NCBI GenBank assembly: GCA_034509755.1
Contig: CM067562.1
Span: 34,783,501-34,847,500 of the forward strand
Direction: 5' to 3'
Length of the DNA stretch: 64,000 bases
From: Anisodus tanguticus
Lineage: Eukaryota; Streptophyta; Magnoliopsida; Solanales; Solanaceae
Shown piece by piece: positions 45,101 to 56,007 of the stretch (position 1 is the stretch's first letter; each line of letters begins with the position of its first letter). The notes beneath the pieces are model-generated. The model ran no database searches and was not told where the DNA came from. It saw nothing but the letters and a program-made list of their open reading frames with translations. Made by a program: the position numbers and the translations under genes.

Positions 45101-46140
45101 TGACGTTGCTTCACATGAACAACCTTTTGCCCGTGGTTAGGGCGTAACCTGATCATATGTGATCGGATACTCGGTCCACTCTAGTTGCTTTGGCGATCGA
45201 GTGTCCAATTTCTTTACTCGCCTTTATTTAGGCCTTCGATCATTTAGGACCTGGAAACTCTGGCCCACCTTACTAGGTGTCCATTACTTTTCCTATGAAA
45301 TGAATTCTGGCACCACTCCAGTCGTCCGGAGGCTTTATATGACTGAGTGTCCAATATCATCATATCAAAGGAATTTTGGCCCACTCCAGTCGCCCGGAGG
45401 CTTTATGTGACTGAGTGTCCAATATCATCCTATGAAGGATCTTCTGCCAAATAGTATGACAGGTTCAACGTCTTTAGCTTTTAGACTCCTTTCGTTAAGA
45501 TTGGTGCCCAGATAATTCTTGGCGCTTACTTTTGAGTGGTAACGGTTTTCGCACAGTCAGTGGATCTTACTCCCTCGTATGTGCGAACATACTTTACACA
45601 CCTTAGTAATTACACTTAAAAGAACGAATCTTCTTAAGTCGTTTACAAAATCCAATCTTTAAACGGAAAAGAAGATGAGATTAAACTTCTGATTTGTTAA
45701 GGCATAAGGAATATAAATTATTTTCATATTCCTCCTTACTTTAATCCATTTTTAATCAGACATAATTTAATCTTTATTCTTGACAAGTAAGAAAAACTAC
45801 TTATCCCAATTTCGGATTCTGGCTCACTTCAGTCACTTCATCAGACTGAGTGTCCATTTCCTTCTCACCATTATTCGGATCCTTTGTGGGACGAGATATA
45901 GGCCTCTCGCTACAAGATAGAATAACATCTTCGATCTTCTCCTCTTGTCCCAGTTGACATCCTCAGGCTCTCGAGAGCGTTTGTTTCCACCAGTCTTGGT
46001 GGCGGTGACACCATGAACACGTTCATCATCATCACTCTCTTCTATCAAAAAACCATTGCCATATCCAGATTTGGTCACACAATTTTTGACCGACATCTTT
46101 CGAACACTAATAGTAATACTATACAAATATTGTCTTAAGT
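42115..46140 (-). pseudogene. Degenerate copia gag-pol
   Basis: Read on the minus strand. A possible gag start lies near 46096 (MSVKNCVTKSGYGNGFL). The integrase core is at 44649-44440 (FIDDGTTYNILCLLKSKDEV, then KAEVENQL), and degenerate reverse transcriptase near 43900-43700 includes AIAVLRGMDVETAFLTGELE. Integrase before reverse transcriptase is the Copia order. In-frame stops and frameshifts separate all blocks and the rest cannot be read. Confidence 0.75.
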
Positions 46141-47345
46141 TGTTATGAGTTTTGCTCTATGGTACTTTATAAAGCAGTACGGGAAGTATTTAACTATTAC
46201 AAGTATTCGAAAGGATAAACAAAGATTTCAATAATTCAACATGGAATGCGAAATTACAATCGTTACACAAGTAAAAACTGGAAATTCCGGTTTTGTAAGA
46301 CGGAAAAATGTAAATTGTTTTTGCCGAGTCGAGTGTAGCACTCTGTCCTTAAGACAATATTGCCCCGTATGTATCCTTTATACGTCCTGGACAATTTGTC
46401 TCCCAAGATAAAACAGCATTGGAACCCTTGAGCAAAGGAAACTCAAGAGCTACCGTGAAGAATATTGAGTAACGAAATAATGCTTGGAAGTTGTAGGAAG
46501 AAAACTATTTTGGTTGTGTATTTTCGTGCACCGTTTTGCGCATCTCTTATCGTTAACTCTTGTGCTCAACAATGGTGTAAGGGGGTGTTTATATAGGTGA
46601 GGGAGGGGCTCAAAATCGCTGAAAATCGCCTCCATAATAGCCAAATAATGGCCATTATGGAGGTAGTAAAGTCACCAACATAAATGGTGAAAGACCAACG
46701 GATTTGGCCATTATAGGAGGAGTAATTCAGCCAAAATAAATGGCTAAATTGAGTGCTTGGCTTTTCTGTCTTGACCGTCGAAATTCTGAACTTCAGGGAC
46801 CAAATCGTACATCTTGAAACTTCGGGGACCAAACCGCACATCCGAAAGAATTCTGGTCCAAACTGTATATCTGAAACTTCTGGGATCAAACTGTACTTCT
46901 GGCCCAAAAAGATAATATCAGAAGGCCCACAGCCCGTGACCCGAGAACCCGGAACCTGACCGGACGGGCGGCGGCGGCGCGCGTGGTCTTTCCTCGAACC
47001 GAAGCACATCTAGGTCCTCCCTCCTTTAAACACATGGGATACCCCTTGGGGTCCCAAACCCCAAACCAATTTCGAATCTTATATACACAACAATTCTTTC
47101 TTCCTCTACCGATGAGGGAGAATTACACACAATACCACACTTTCCATGCTTCAAACACCTTACTTCGTGAACCAATATCTTTTTCATTTCTCAATGAAAT
47201 TTGACGATTCTTGGCCCTACGGTTATCTACGTACTTAGTAGATCATGCATGTGTGAAGAACCGGATTCTCCAACATACGTTACACTAGTGTTTAAGCCGT
47301 TAAAGTTGGTCGGTCGCAACTCCCGCCAAAGGCAAATTTCCAACA
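46141..47345 (-). repeat. 5' LTR of the 6.5-kb copia element
   Basis: 1205 bp. Near-identical to 40869-42114 over long stretches (for example the last 370 bp), but about 40 bp shorter. Confidence 0.9.
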
Positions 47346-47418
47346 AATATAACATGTCTGAAGATACAATTTTTCAAATAGATGACAGAATACTACACCT
47401 AGCAAAATATAAAACAAC

Positions 47419-47900
47419 CTAAAACGCTGCCTCTGAAATAAATTCCTTCCAGAAATCATTGCCAGTATCATAGAATCGATGCAGCAGCATGTGATTGATC
47501 CTCAAATATCCATTGTGGCCAAACTCAAGGCCCCAATAATTTTTTATTATATAGTATAAGTTGTTATTGTCATCAAAACCATATCCCACTACAAGCACGC
47601 AATGGCCACTGCCATTAACAGGTTTATAAGCCGTTTTGACACTATACACAGACTAACAGAGGCATTTAAAGAAGCTCGAGATAGTGTTTTCAAGAGATTG
47701 CAAACCGTCGCATCACGGACAAAAAACACATCCAAAACGCCAACATGGCGGGTAGACGCGATAATTGGATATAAATCCAATGCTCCTTGGATTGCAAGTT
47801 TTCCATGAAAACGTTCTCAACTGACGATTGAAATTTTACGTTTTTCAATACCAATATAATTACAAGGATTGCCACGGGAAAACCATAATTCCCGAGTGTG
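47419..47900 (-). pseudogene. Papain-like (C1A) cysteine protease, C-terminal fragment
   Basis: The minus strand reads KTAYKPVNGSGHCVLVVGYG, then NNLYYIIKNYWG and GHNGYLRI. GHxVLVVGYG contains the catalytic His region, and IKNxWG the catalytic Asn region. The usual IKNSWG is IKNYWG here. Upstream frames (47650-47900) are shifted, contain stops and lack a clear QGxCGSCW active-site Cys block. The fragment begins just outside the target duplication of the copia element. Confidence 0.7.
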
Positions 47901-47924
47901 TGAAACCCATGTTCCATTACACAA

Positions 47925-48110
47925 TAACAACAACATAACCAGTTAAATTCCACAACGTGAGTCTGGGAGGGTAGAGTGTACGCAGACCATACTCCTACCA
48001 AGGTAGCGAGGCTGTTTCGAAAGACTCTCGGCTCAAGAGAAAGTATAAATATATGTCAGATAAGAACAAGAAATTTATAGCAGTATGAAAATGGAATTAA
48101 CGAAAGCGAC
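47925..48110 (-). mobile_element. RTE-type LINE 3'-end trace
   Basis: ACAATAACAACAACATAACC, then GGGTAGAGTGTACGCAGACC and GACTCTCGGCTCAAGAG, in the same orientation as the tail at 39110. Confidence 0.7.
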
Positions 48111-48126
48111 TAAGCCATGATAAAGT

Positions 48127-48375
48127 GTGGTTACAACAATTGCAGGAAACGGGAAGGAAGTAACTGCTAACTATTACAACAAACTCAAATTACAACCACT
48201 TTGATATTTTGCTGGGTCGAGTGATAACACTCTATCTTTAAGACAAGATTGACCTATATATATCATTTTACGTTCTGTACAATAGTCTCCTAAGATAAAA
48301 CAACAACTTAACAAATGAGCAAAGAAAACTCAAGTGTTACTTTGAAGAACTTAGAGTAACGAAATGATGCTGGAG
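48127..48375 (-). mobile_element. Fragment of the copia-related LTR family
   Basis: It contains GGGTCGAGTGATAACACTC, TCTTTAAGACAAGATTG and CAATAGTCTCCTAAGATAAA, matching the LTRs at 41.05 and 46.3 kb and the segments at 25.8 and 58.4 kb. It joins the gypsy gag abruptly at about 48376. Confidence 0.65.
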
Positions 48376-49293
48376 AGTAGGAAGAATATTTCTGAAATTG
48401 GGTGACGAAGTCTCGGAGCCGCTCAGACTCCCTTTGCGAAATGTTGAAGATGTTTGTCCTTCACATTCACACCTTCCGAGTTCCAACATGTGCTTTATTT
48501 TTGCGAGCATAGCAAATGAATCAATTGAGTCCTCGGGTAAAAGAGTATACCAAGTTAGGGCCCCTTTAGTCAATGTCTCGCCGAATTTCTTGATCAAGAC
48601 CGATTCGATCTCGTTCAATTTCAGGTCATTTCCCTTGAAAGTCGTGGTATATGCCATTATGTATTCCTTCGGATCTGTCCTTCCATCATACCTGGGGATG
48701 TCCGATATTCTAAATCTCTTCGGGATCAACTCCGGGGCAACTTCTGGCTTGTATGCCAATTGAATATATTTTCTCGCGTCCGAACGATCAAATACAGGAA
48801 GAGCCTCCGGTATCTGACTGAACTACCGCCGGAACTCCTGGGCGGTTTTTTCTGCCTTCTCTGCATTGGTATCGACTTTATTAGTCATATCTTTCATGAA
48901 TTTCAAAACGTATTCCTGGAACACATTCTCATGGGCGGTTTTGCTTTCTGAAATGTCATTTCTTGGTCTCCCATAATTATTACGGTTTCTCCATTACCAT
49001 TTGGTGGAGGCACCAATTCATCTGTTGGAGTACTTCCGGTATTTTTGGACATATACTCTTCTTAAAACCGTCTCAAACGGTCCAACTGATCACTCATAGT
49101 AGCATTCTACGCCCTCAGGTTCTGTTTCCAATTCAATACTAAACAAGTCCGAACTAATTGAATGCTTGTGTAAGAAATTCCTCGAATCGGTTTGTATGGA
49201 TTCTTCGGGTGTTCTGTCGGTGGGAATATCCTCCTGCCGAGTCTGTCCGCCTCCGAAAGTGATTCCGTCTGCAGCCATCGAATTTCTTGGCAT
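48376..49293 (-). pseudogene. Ty3/gypsy gag, N-terminal half, truncated
   Basis: On the minus strand gag begins near 49293 (a PxDRTPEES region). It reads through VFQEYVLKFMKDMTNKVDT (about 48940) to RFRISDIPRYDGRTDPKEYI, IESVLIKKFGETLTKGALTW and LLPEDSIDSFAMLAKI, the conserved retrotransposon-gag domain of plant gypsy elements. It then frameshifts and stops abruptly at the LTR fragment. Pol is absent. Confidence 0.82.
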
Positions 49294-49497
49294 CGTATTC
49301 TCTACCGGTAGGCCATCTGATCCGATGGGGAGATTTGTTAGTGTTATCTCCAGTGTTGCGGTTGTCTCCGAATTCTTCCCTTCATGTCATCTGTTAGTTC
49401 TGAACAAAAAACAAGACCCAAAGAAAAGATTATATTAGTAGAGAAAGAGGTCACTTGTGACACCACAATTGTACAGGCCCCACGGTGGGCGTCAAAC

Positions 49498-50093
49498 TGT
49501 TTACCCGTAAAATGGAACAATTGAATTTGTATATGTGGTCAAGGACACGTGAATCTCAAGTGACTGACATGACAATAATATTAGACAAAATACTGAAATA
49601 GTAAATAATATTAAGTCAAAGTAAAGAAATAATTAGCCTGAGCCTTGTGCTTATTTCTTGATAAAGCCTCTGTGACTAGTATGAAAGCATAAGAAATGAG
49701 AGAAATGTTAAAGAGTATGTTGTATTATCTTGTAGATGATGTCTTACAATAATAAAATGAGAACCTCTATTTATACCACAACTATAGGGTGCAAGTTCCA
49801 TGAATCATGCCCCGATAATTATCAATATGAATGCTACAAAAAAGGTAATTAAGAGGTCATAAAGGCTAATAAAGCCTAATAAAGGCTGGAGGAAACTTGG
49901 GATCTTGTATAACGTTTCTGTACATTGAATGACGCTTGACCAGTGAGTTGACATGCTTATTCGGGTCCTTTGTAATTTCTGCCCCCGGAAGCGAGTTACC
50001 AAATTACTTCTCAGGAGCTTCCTCGGAGCCCCTCGCTTGCTGACTCGAGTCTGATCTGTCACCATCACCACATGTCATCTCTTGATACGTTCA
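49498..50093 (-). mobile_element. 5' LTR and primer region of the gypsy element
   Basis: On the minus strand the LTR ends ACGGGTAAACA at 49498. It is followed by GTTTGACGCCCACCGTGGGG, which resembles the TGGCGCC...GTGGGG segment that follows many plant gypsy LTRs. The outer end is uncertain: candidates are a TG at 50093 or at 50076. No second LTR is in the window. Confidence 0.6.
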
Positions 50094-50444
50094 CTTATGT
50101 TTACCTATTTTTCTCTATACATTGTTGAAGGAATTTTAATCTAAGGGAAAAAATGACTTTATGAGATAATAAATATGTATTGAGTGATCATATGAGAAAT
50201 CAACCCAATTTTTTTATTATGTATCGGTTGATTTCCAAAATCATAGAGTGAATCATGAATTAAAGCCTAGAAGAGGAAATTCTTGCCTTCATCCTCACTA
50301 AAAGTGAAAACAAAAAAGTATTAAAGAAAGTAGAAAAATAAATAGATAAAAACATATTAGGAAGCAAAGAATTATATCCCTTTTTGTTGAAACTAAAATA
50401 TAAAATAAACTACACTCAAACCATAATGTAATTAAAAGTAAACG

Positions 50445-53400
50445 ATGGCATCTCTGCGTTTCCCATTCTTGTTTTCTCAGCCCCAGAACCCACCGTCTTC
50501 TGCCACTTCATCTCGCTCCTTCTCCACCGTCGCCGCCGTATCCGCCGGTGGCTCAGTCGTCGCTGCCGCCGGAGCGATCATTGCCATAACTCAAAGTCCT
50601 AAAAATCCGTTTCTTGAAAATGCTATGAATTTCCTACTCTCCAATTTCTCACCTAACAAAAATAATTCCTCGCCTTTGTGGGGTTCTATTTCTCTAGCTG
50701 ATAATTCAGCTCCGGTTACGGAATCGAGGACAGGAATGTCATTTCCTTCAATTCTGAAAGATAATCAACTACTCCTTGGAATTGGGCTAAGGAAAAAAAC
50801 GGTTTTTGGGTTGAAAAACATTGATGTTTATGCTTATGGTACCACATTGTCACTACAATTTACTTTCTTTTTTTGCTCTATATTAATTTTATGTTAATGT
50901 TGCTTTGTTGTAGCTGAGGTTCTTGATTTTTGTGATTGTTGTGTGGAGCGTAATGCTCAATTATATCAAATGAACTCCAATTGTCAATTCTTGCTCTTTT
51001 AAATTCCTAAAATGCTTTTTTTTAGGTAATTTACTTTATAGTCCACTCAGAACTCAATAGCTCTATTAGTTACTTTAGAGCTTGTTTGGATGGTTGTTAC
51101 TTATGGTATTTTATAAGTGGTATTGTTACTTTAACTACAATGTCTGTTCTGATTGTTACTTAAATTATATTTTAGGGGATCGTTAAATCCATCGTTATGT
51201 AATGACGACACATCCCATTTTATGTAATGAGCTATTTGGTGTGATCGATGTAATATAATATGTTATTAAAAGATACGTAACAACCATCCAAACAAGCTGT
51301 GAGTACCCCAATTTATATTCAGTTCCAAAAAATGTAACTTTACCATTTATATTAGCTCGTATGCCCTAATTGATTCATGCTTACTATAGATAAAAAGGGC
51401 AGCCCGATGCACAAAGCATCCTGAGTTAGCAGGGTCCGGGGAAGGGCCACACCCCAAGGGGTGTGATGTATACATCGTATCCTAATGTAAACATTAGTGG
51501 CTGCTTATACGGCTCGAACCCGTGACCTATAGGTACACGGAGACAACTTTACCGTTGCTCCAAGGCTCCCCTTCAAATGCTTACCATAAATAGTAACCTG
51601 GAATAAGTTTGACATAACCTGATATAGTTTTTTGCACCGTCGGTACAAGTGGCGGAGCCAAGAAGTTATACAAGGGATCTCAGAGAATACTAGTACCTCA
51701 TACATGGGATTTGAACCTAAGTCTTAAAGTAATTTTTTAACCCCCTTTGCCGCTTTACCAGAAATTTGCCTTCTATTAAGGGATTCAATAGTGTAAATAT
51801 AAAAGGTATTTGTTTTTGCGCTATTTGCGCAATGTTATTTCAACGAGGGGAATTCGATTGAATCTCCTTCCTTCAACTTAGCTCTGTCCTTGGTCAGTGC
51901 ATAAAAAGTTAAATCTGCGATGGTATCATGAGAATCACATTTCCGTCTCTATCGGACCTTCCTTTAGATGATCAGGAGAGATATGGCTTATGCTCGATCT
52001 TTTTCTCCTTTTGCAATTTTGAGTGTCTGCATCTCAAAGTACAAGTTATGGTTACTTTTAATATGGCCTTTATCTAATGTGATATCAATATGGAACCATC
52101 TAGGTGTGTATGCTGATGATGGTGATGTGAAGCAGTGTCTGGCTGAGAAGCATGGAGAGCACACTGTTTCTGAACTGAAGCAAAAGGAAGAGCTGAGAAA
52201 TCATCTCATGGAAAGTGATATACGCATGACTGTTAGGCTTCAAATAGTGTATGGCAGACTAAGTATTCATTCTGTGCGCAGTGCTTTCGAAGAATCTGTT
52301 GGCACCAGATTACATAAGTTTGCAGGAAATGATAACAAGGAATTGCTCGAAAGGTAATTCCCTAGCCTCATATCATCAGTATCTTATTCAACATTTTTTC
52401 CGAATAATCACCATATCACTACAGGGCAACAAGCCTACCAAAGCTGGACGAAGCACTTCACTAGCTTGCACTCTAAATATTTCTTTTTTTATACTCCCTG
52501 CGTCCCAAATTTATGTGACACTCTTTCTTTTTTAGTCGGTCCCAAAAAGAATGACACTCTTCTATATTTAGTAATAATTTAACTTTAAACTTCCCATTTT
52601 ACCCTTAATGAGATGCTTTATAGCCACACAAATATCTAGGACTTATTTTGGACCATAAGTCTCAAAAGTCTTCTTTTCATTCTTATGCTCCGTGCCTAGT
52701 CACACATCTTTACATAATTTGGGTGGGAGGGAGTATATATTTTGGAACCTTACTCAAGTTACCTTTCAAATTTAATGTTTTGCGATATCACAGTCTTTGA
52801 TATTATGACTGGACTCTTTTGCCTAACTGCGATCAATTATCTTTCAGCTTTACATACAGCACATCTTTCTTTGAATAGAGTTATTTAGCTTCTAACAAGT
52901 TAACCGACACGATGTCATTCGGAAAATGAAACTTTATTGTTTCTCAATCTTTAGATTATTATTGCCTCTTCCAATTCTTTTATAGCCTAAAATGCCTTTT
53001 GCAACTGCAGGTTCACTTCCCAATTTAAAGATGATATTAAAATACCTCAGGGATCTATCATAGAACTCTCCAGAGACCATGAGTACATACTTCACACAAC
53101 TAGTAAGATGACTTAATTCTGTTGACAGTATTTTGGAAATGAACAGCTCAAAGTTCTATGTTTTTTCACTTTTTCTAGAATGTTCATATCTCGACTTCTG
53201 ATACTAAAATCTTGAAGTGAAGACTCTCAATCTCTGTGTGCGCCCCCGCACGACGTGAAGATATGTTTGTCTGTGTTGAGAAAACAAATGTTATACTCTC
53301 TCTGTCCCATTTTAAGTGTCTTAGTTTGACTTGACACAAAGTTTAAGGAATAAAAGAAGACTTTTGAATCTTGTGGTCCTAAATTAAAGATGTGTATAAT

Positions 53401-54564
53401 GTATTAAAATATCCTTTGAGTCTTGTGGTTTTAAATTTGCCATGCAATATGTTTGAATTGTCAACTTACAAAATATAGAATGAGGCACTCTTTTTGGGAC
53501 ATACCAAAAAAGAAAGTAAGACACTTAAATTGGGACAGATGGAGTAGCTATCACTGGCCGAAATTATTGAAGAGAACGGATACATAAGACGTCATCTTCT
53601 TTTAGCCATTTCCCTTTTAAGGTTGGCTTTCGAAGCAGTATGAAAGACGCTACATTGAAGGGTAAATTAGTTCATGTAGTGAGCTCTATACAAGTGCAAT
53701 ACCAAGAATATCCTAATTACACCGTCAGTTGGCACATTTTATGCCCTTACATTTCCTTAGTAGGAGGATGTGGCTAAACAACAATAATAATAACAACAAC
53801 AACATACCCAGTGAAATCCCACAAGTAGGGTCTGAGGAGGGTAGAGTGTACGCGACCTTATCCTACCTTGGGAGGTAGAGAGGCTGTTTCCGATAGACAT
53901 TTCCTGAATTTGGTTACAGCATAATTCATCCTGGAAATTATACGATTTTAATATGATATCAACCAACCATCCCTATTATATATTTTTTCTGGCCTTTATC
54001 AGCTTCACCATCTATAAAACCAAAAAATGTTGTTGTATGTTAGCTGTTGAAAATATTCTTCCCCAATATATATCTGGATTTCCCCCCTCATTTCTCACTG
54101 CAAATATGTGAAATTTTGCACTATTATTGGCTAATTCATTGAACTCATTAAGTTCCGAGTATACTAGAGATTTATATTACCCAATGGCTGATACACCTCT
54201 GGCACCGAACATTGAAATAATGGCTGGAGATTTGTCCAAAATGGTTAGAGATTGAGGTAGTAAAGCGACAAGCTAATTACCTGTAACTAAAACGTTTTAT
54301 TCCTCCTGTTTTAATTTCAAAATATTATCTCTGACCTGTTTCTGTTTTAGTTGTTTGCTTAAAGTCTTTTCTTGCGTTCGACCATTCAGATGGAGCTTAA
54401 GTTCTGTTTATTTTTTATTTGTAGTTGATGGAAAGGAAGTGGGGAGCATACAAAGTAAACTCTTATGCAGATCAATTCTAGACCTATATATTGGTGATGA
54501 GTCATTTGATCGCAAAGCCAACGAAGATGTCGAATCGAACTTGGCTTCTCTACTTCACAAGTAG
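50445..54564 (+). CDS. FAP3: Chalcone-isomerase-fold fatty-acid-binding protein FAP3, four exons
   Basis: Exons are 50445-50838, 52104-52353, 53011-53102 and 54425-54564; phases agree and 876 nt gives 291 residues. Residues 1-40 are Ser/Pro/Ala-rich and look like a plastid transit peptide. The CHI fold follows: SRTGMSFPSIL, LLGIGLRKKTVFGLKNIDVY, then GVYADDGDVKQCLAEKHGE, MTVRLQIVYGRLSIHSVRSA, FEESVGTRLHKFAGNDNKEL, DGKEVGSIQSKLLCRSILDL and the end NLASLLHK. This order matches Arabidopsis FAP3, a non-catalytic CHI relative that binds fatty acids in the chloroplast. Every splice site is canonical GT-AG even though the introns contain at least five transposons. Confidence 0.94.
51079..51298. mobile_element. 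MITE with 22-bp perfect terminal inverted repeats, FAP3 intron 1
   Basis: AGCTTGTTTGGATGGTTGTT at the left is mirrored by AACAACCATCCAAACAAGCT at the right. The interior is A/T-rich. Probably hAT-derived, but the target duplication is not clear. Confidence 0.8.
51393..51576 (-). mobile_element. Au SINE, FAP3 intron 1
   Basis: The body contains GGGCAGCCCGATGCACAAAG, GGGTCCGGGGAAGGGCCACA and CCCAAGGGGTGTGATGTATA, and the head GGCTCGAACCCGTGACCTAT (complement of the B box). This is the Au SINE consensus in reverse orientation. The flanks ATGCTTACTATAGATA (51377-51392) and ATGCTTACCATAAATA (51577-51592) are a 16-bp target duplication with two changes, so the ends are exact. Confidence 0.95.
51655..51897. 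mobile_element. Dispersed inverted-ended repeat, FAP3 intron 1
   Basis: It starts TGGCGGAGCCAAGAAG and ends CAACTTAGCTCTGTCC, roughly inverted, with GGGATTTGAACCTAAGTC inside. Similar ends appear near 4590 and 19030. It is a common Solanaceae intron repeat type, with ends approximate. Confidence 0.45.
52492..52735. mobile_element. Stowaway MITE, FAP3 intron 2
   Basis: The left end TACTCCCTGCGTCCCAAATT and the reversed right end TACTCCCTCCCACCCAAATT are inverted, with TA borders. Confidence 0.85.
53293..53546. mobile_element. Stowaway MITE, FAP3 intron 3
   Basis: The left end TACTCTCTCTGTCCCATTTT and the reversed right end TACTCCATCTGTCCCAATTT both continue into AAGTGTCTTA. TA borders. Confidence 0.85.
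53780..53905 (-). mobile_element. RTE-type LINE 3'-end trace, FAP3 intron 3
   Basis: AACAACAACAACATACCCAG, then GGGTAGAGTGTACGCGACC and GAGAGGCTGTTTCCGATAGA match the LINE tail at 39.1 kb. Confidence 0.75.
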
Positions 54565-54843
54565 CTACTACTTCTTCGGCATACGAGGAGTCGAGTTGTG
54601 GTGATATTAGCTGGTTACAACTGTAATAACTGCTATTTGGCTTCTTGTTTCTCTTTAAATAGTTGAACTAGTCATTTAATCTCTTGCAAACAGAACTTTG
54701 ATCTTTATTTTATATGCTGATGATTTGTTTTCTCTGCTAGTGTAATATCCTTTTCTGGAATTTTTATAGCATAATTGAAATAAGTATCTTGGCTTGGTTA
54801 CCAGTTTTATTTTCTTTACCGTATTGAAATGCATCTTGGAGTT

Positions 54844-55658
54844 AGGGGTGGGCAAAAAACCCGGAGAACCGAAAAAAATTGAACCGAACCGAAATTCAGT
54901 TCATTTTTTTTTTTAAAAAAACCAATTTTTTTGAAAAACCGAACCGAATCAGGATTTAGTAATTCGGTTCGGTTTTTAATTTTGGATACGAACCGAACAG
55001 AAAAATCGAATTAAATATATATATTTTTTTATTTTTTATTTTAGGCTACTACTATCTCTTGAATCATAGCCATTGAAGCTAATCTATGAGGCTTTTATGA
55101 AAGTTGCATGCGGCATGAACTTGATTAACATATCACGGAAGCATTGACATAAAATGTAGGGAGAAAAAGTAGTTGTAAATTGATAAAACTTTAAATGGTC
55201 ATAACTCTGCGCTCAGATGTCCGTTTTACCCGATTTTTTTTTTTGCGTATTTTTTCGAGACGGGGCCGGTCAAACGCGCAGCCAATTTTTAGAAAAATGT
55301 CAGTTTTCCCAATCAATTTGTGTTTTCCCCCAAATCGATTTCTAATTTTTCCTTTCTTTTTCTTTAGTAAACATCTCACGATACACAATAGATTTCAATG
55401 TCAAAATTTCATGATAGTGTAGGTGTGAATGTCAATTTCAGTTTTGGAAATTCAATTTTAAAAAAAAAAAAAAAAATTCCCGACCCGGCCCACTAGAAAA
55501 AATCGATATAATCCGATACGTTCGGCATATAAACCGAACATATCGGTTTTTTTAAAAAAAAAGTTGTATTCGTTTTTTTTTTAAAAAAAAACGATTTTTA
55601 TTCGGTTAATATTTTTCGGATACAAAACCGAACCGAACCGATATACGCCCACCCCTAA
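54844..55658. mobile_element. hAT-type non-autonomous element, 815 bp
   Basis: The ends are AGGGGTGGGCAAAAAACC and, reversed, TTAGGGGTGGGCGTATATC. The flanks TTGGAGTT (54836-54843) and TTGGAGTG (55659-55666) are an 8-bp duplication with one change. The subterminal regions are full of ACCGAACCGAA/TTCGGTT repeats. No transposase was seen. It lies just downstream of FAP3. Confidence 0.85.
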
Positions 55659-56007
55659 TTGGAGTGACAGGGCGAATAGCATGGATTACTGTTTTCATGT
55701 AATATTAGCATGGTGCTGGTGCAATTTTTCGGAGATCCAGATTTTTTTAGACACTGAAAAATATTATGCTCATGCATAGCTTCCTTAAAGCATACAACAT
55801 TTTCTACTCTACATTTTGCTCAATTCATGTATAAATTGTGAGTCCTGCTGGACTCCTAGACCCACCCTTGGCTCTTTATTCACTCAACAACACAGTTATA
55901 TACTGATAGTTCATGCAAAAGTGCTGCTGCAACTTCCTTAGAGTTCTAACTAACTCCTTTCAAATTACTAGAACACCTTTTTGTTTTTCTGTTTTTGAGG
56001 TCAAGTC

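Larger units (their letters stand above)
40869..47345 (-). mobile_element. Ty1/copia retrotransposon, 6.5 kb, full length but coding region broken
   Basis: LTRs are 40869-42114 and 46141-47345. The element is flanked by AATAT at 40864-40868 and 47346-47350, an exact 5-bp target duplication. Minus orientation is shown by the polypurine tract CAAGAGGGGAT just before the left LTR and by integrase and reverse transcriptase in that order. Each LTR contains a G/C-rich block (GGCGGCGGCGGCGCGCG). No standard tRNA-Met primer site follows the 5' LTR. The coding part is riddled with stops. Confidence 0.92.

Noticed and set aside
51500..51576. tRNA-like text (GGCTCGAACCCGTGACC)
   Set aside because: Part of the Au SINE head, bordered by its target duplication.
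55191..55422. Basic open frames on both strands near 55.3 kb
   Set aside because: Interior of a non-autonomous hAT element; no transposase motif.
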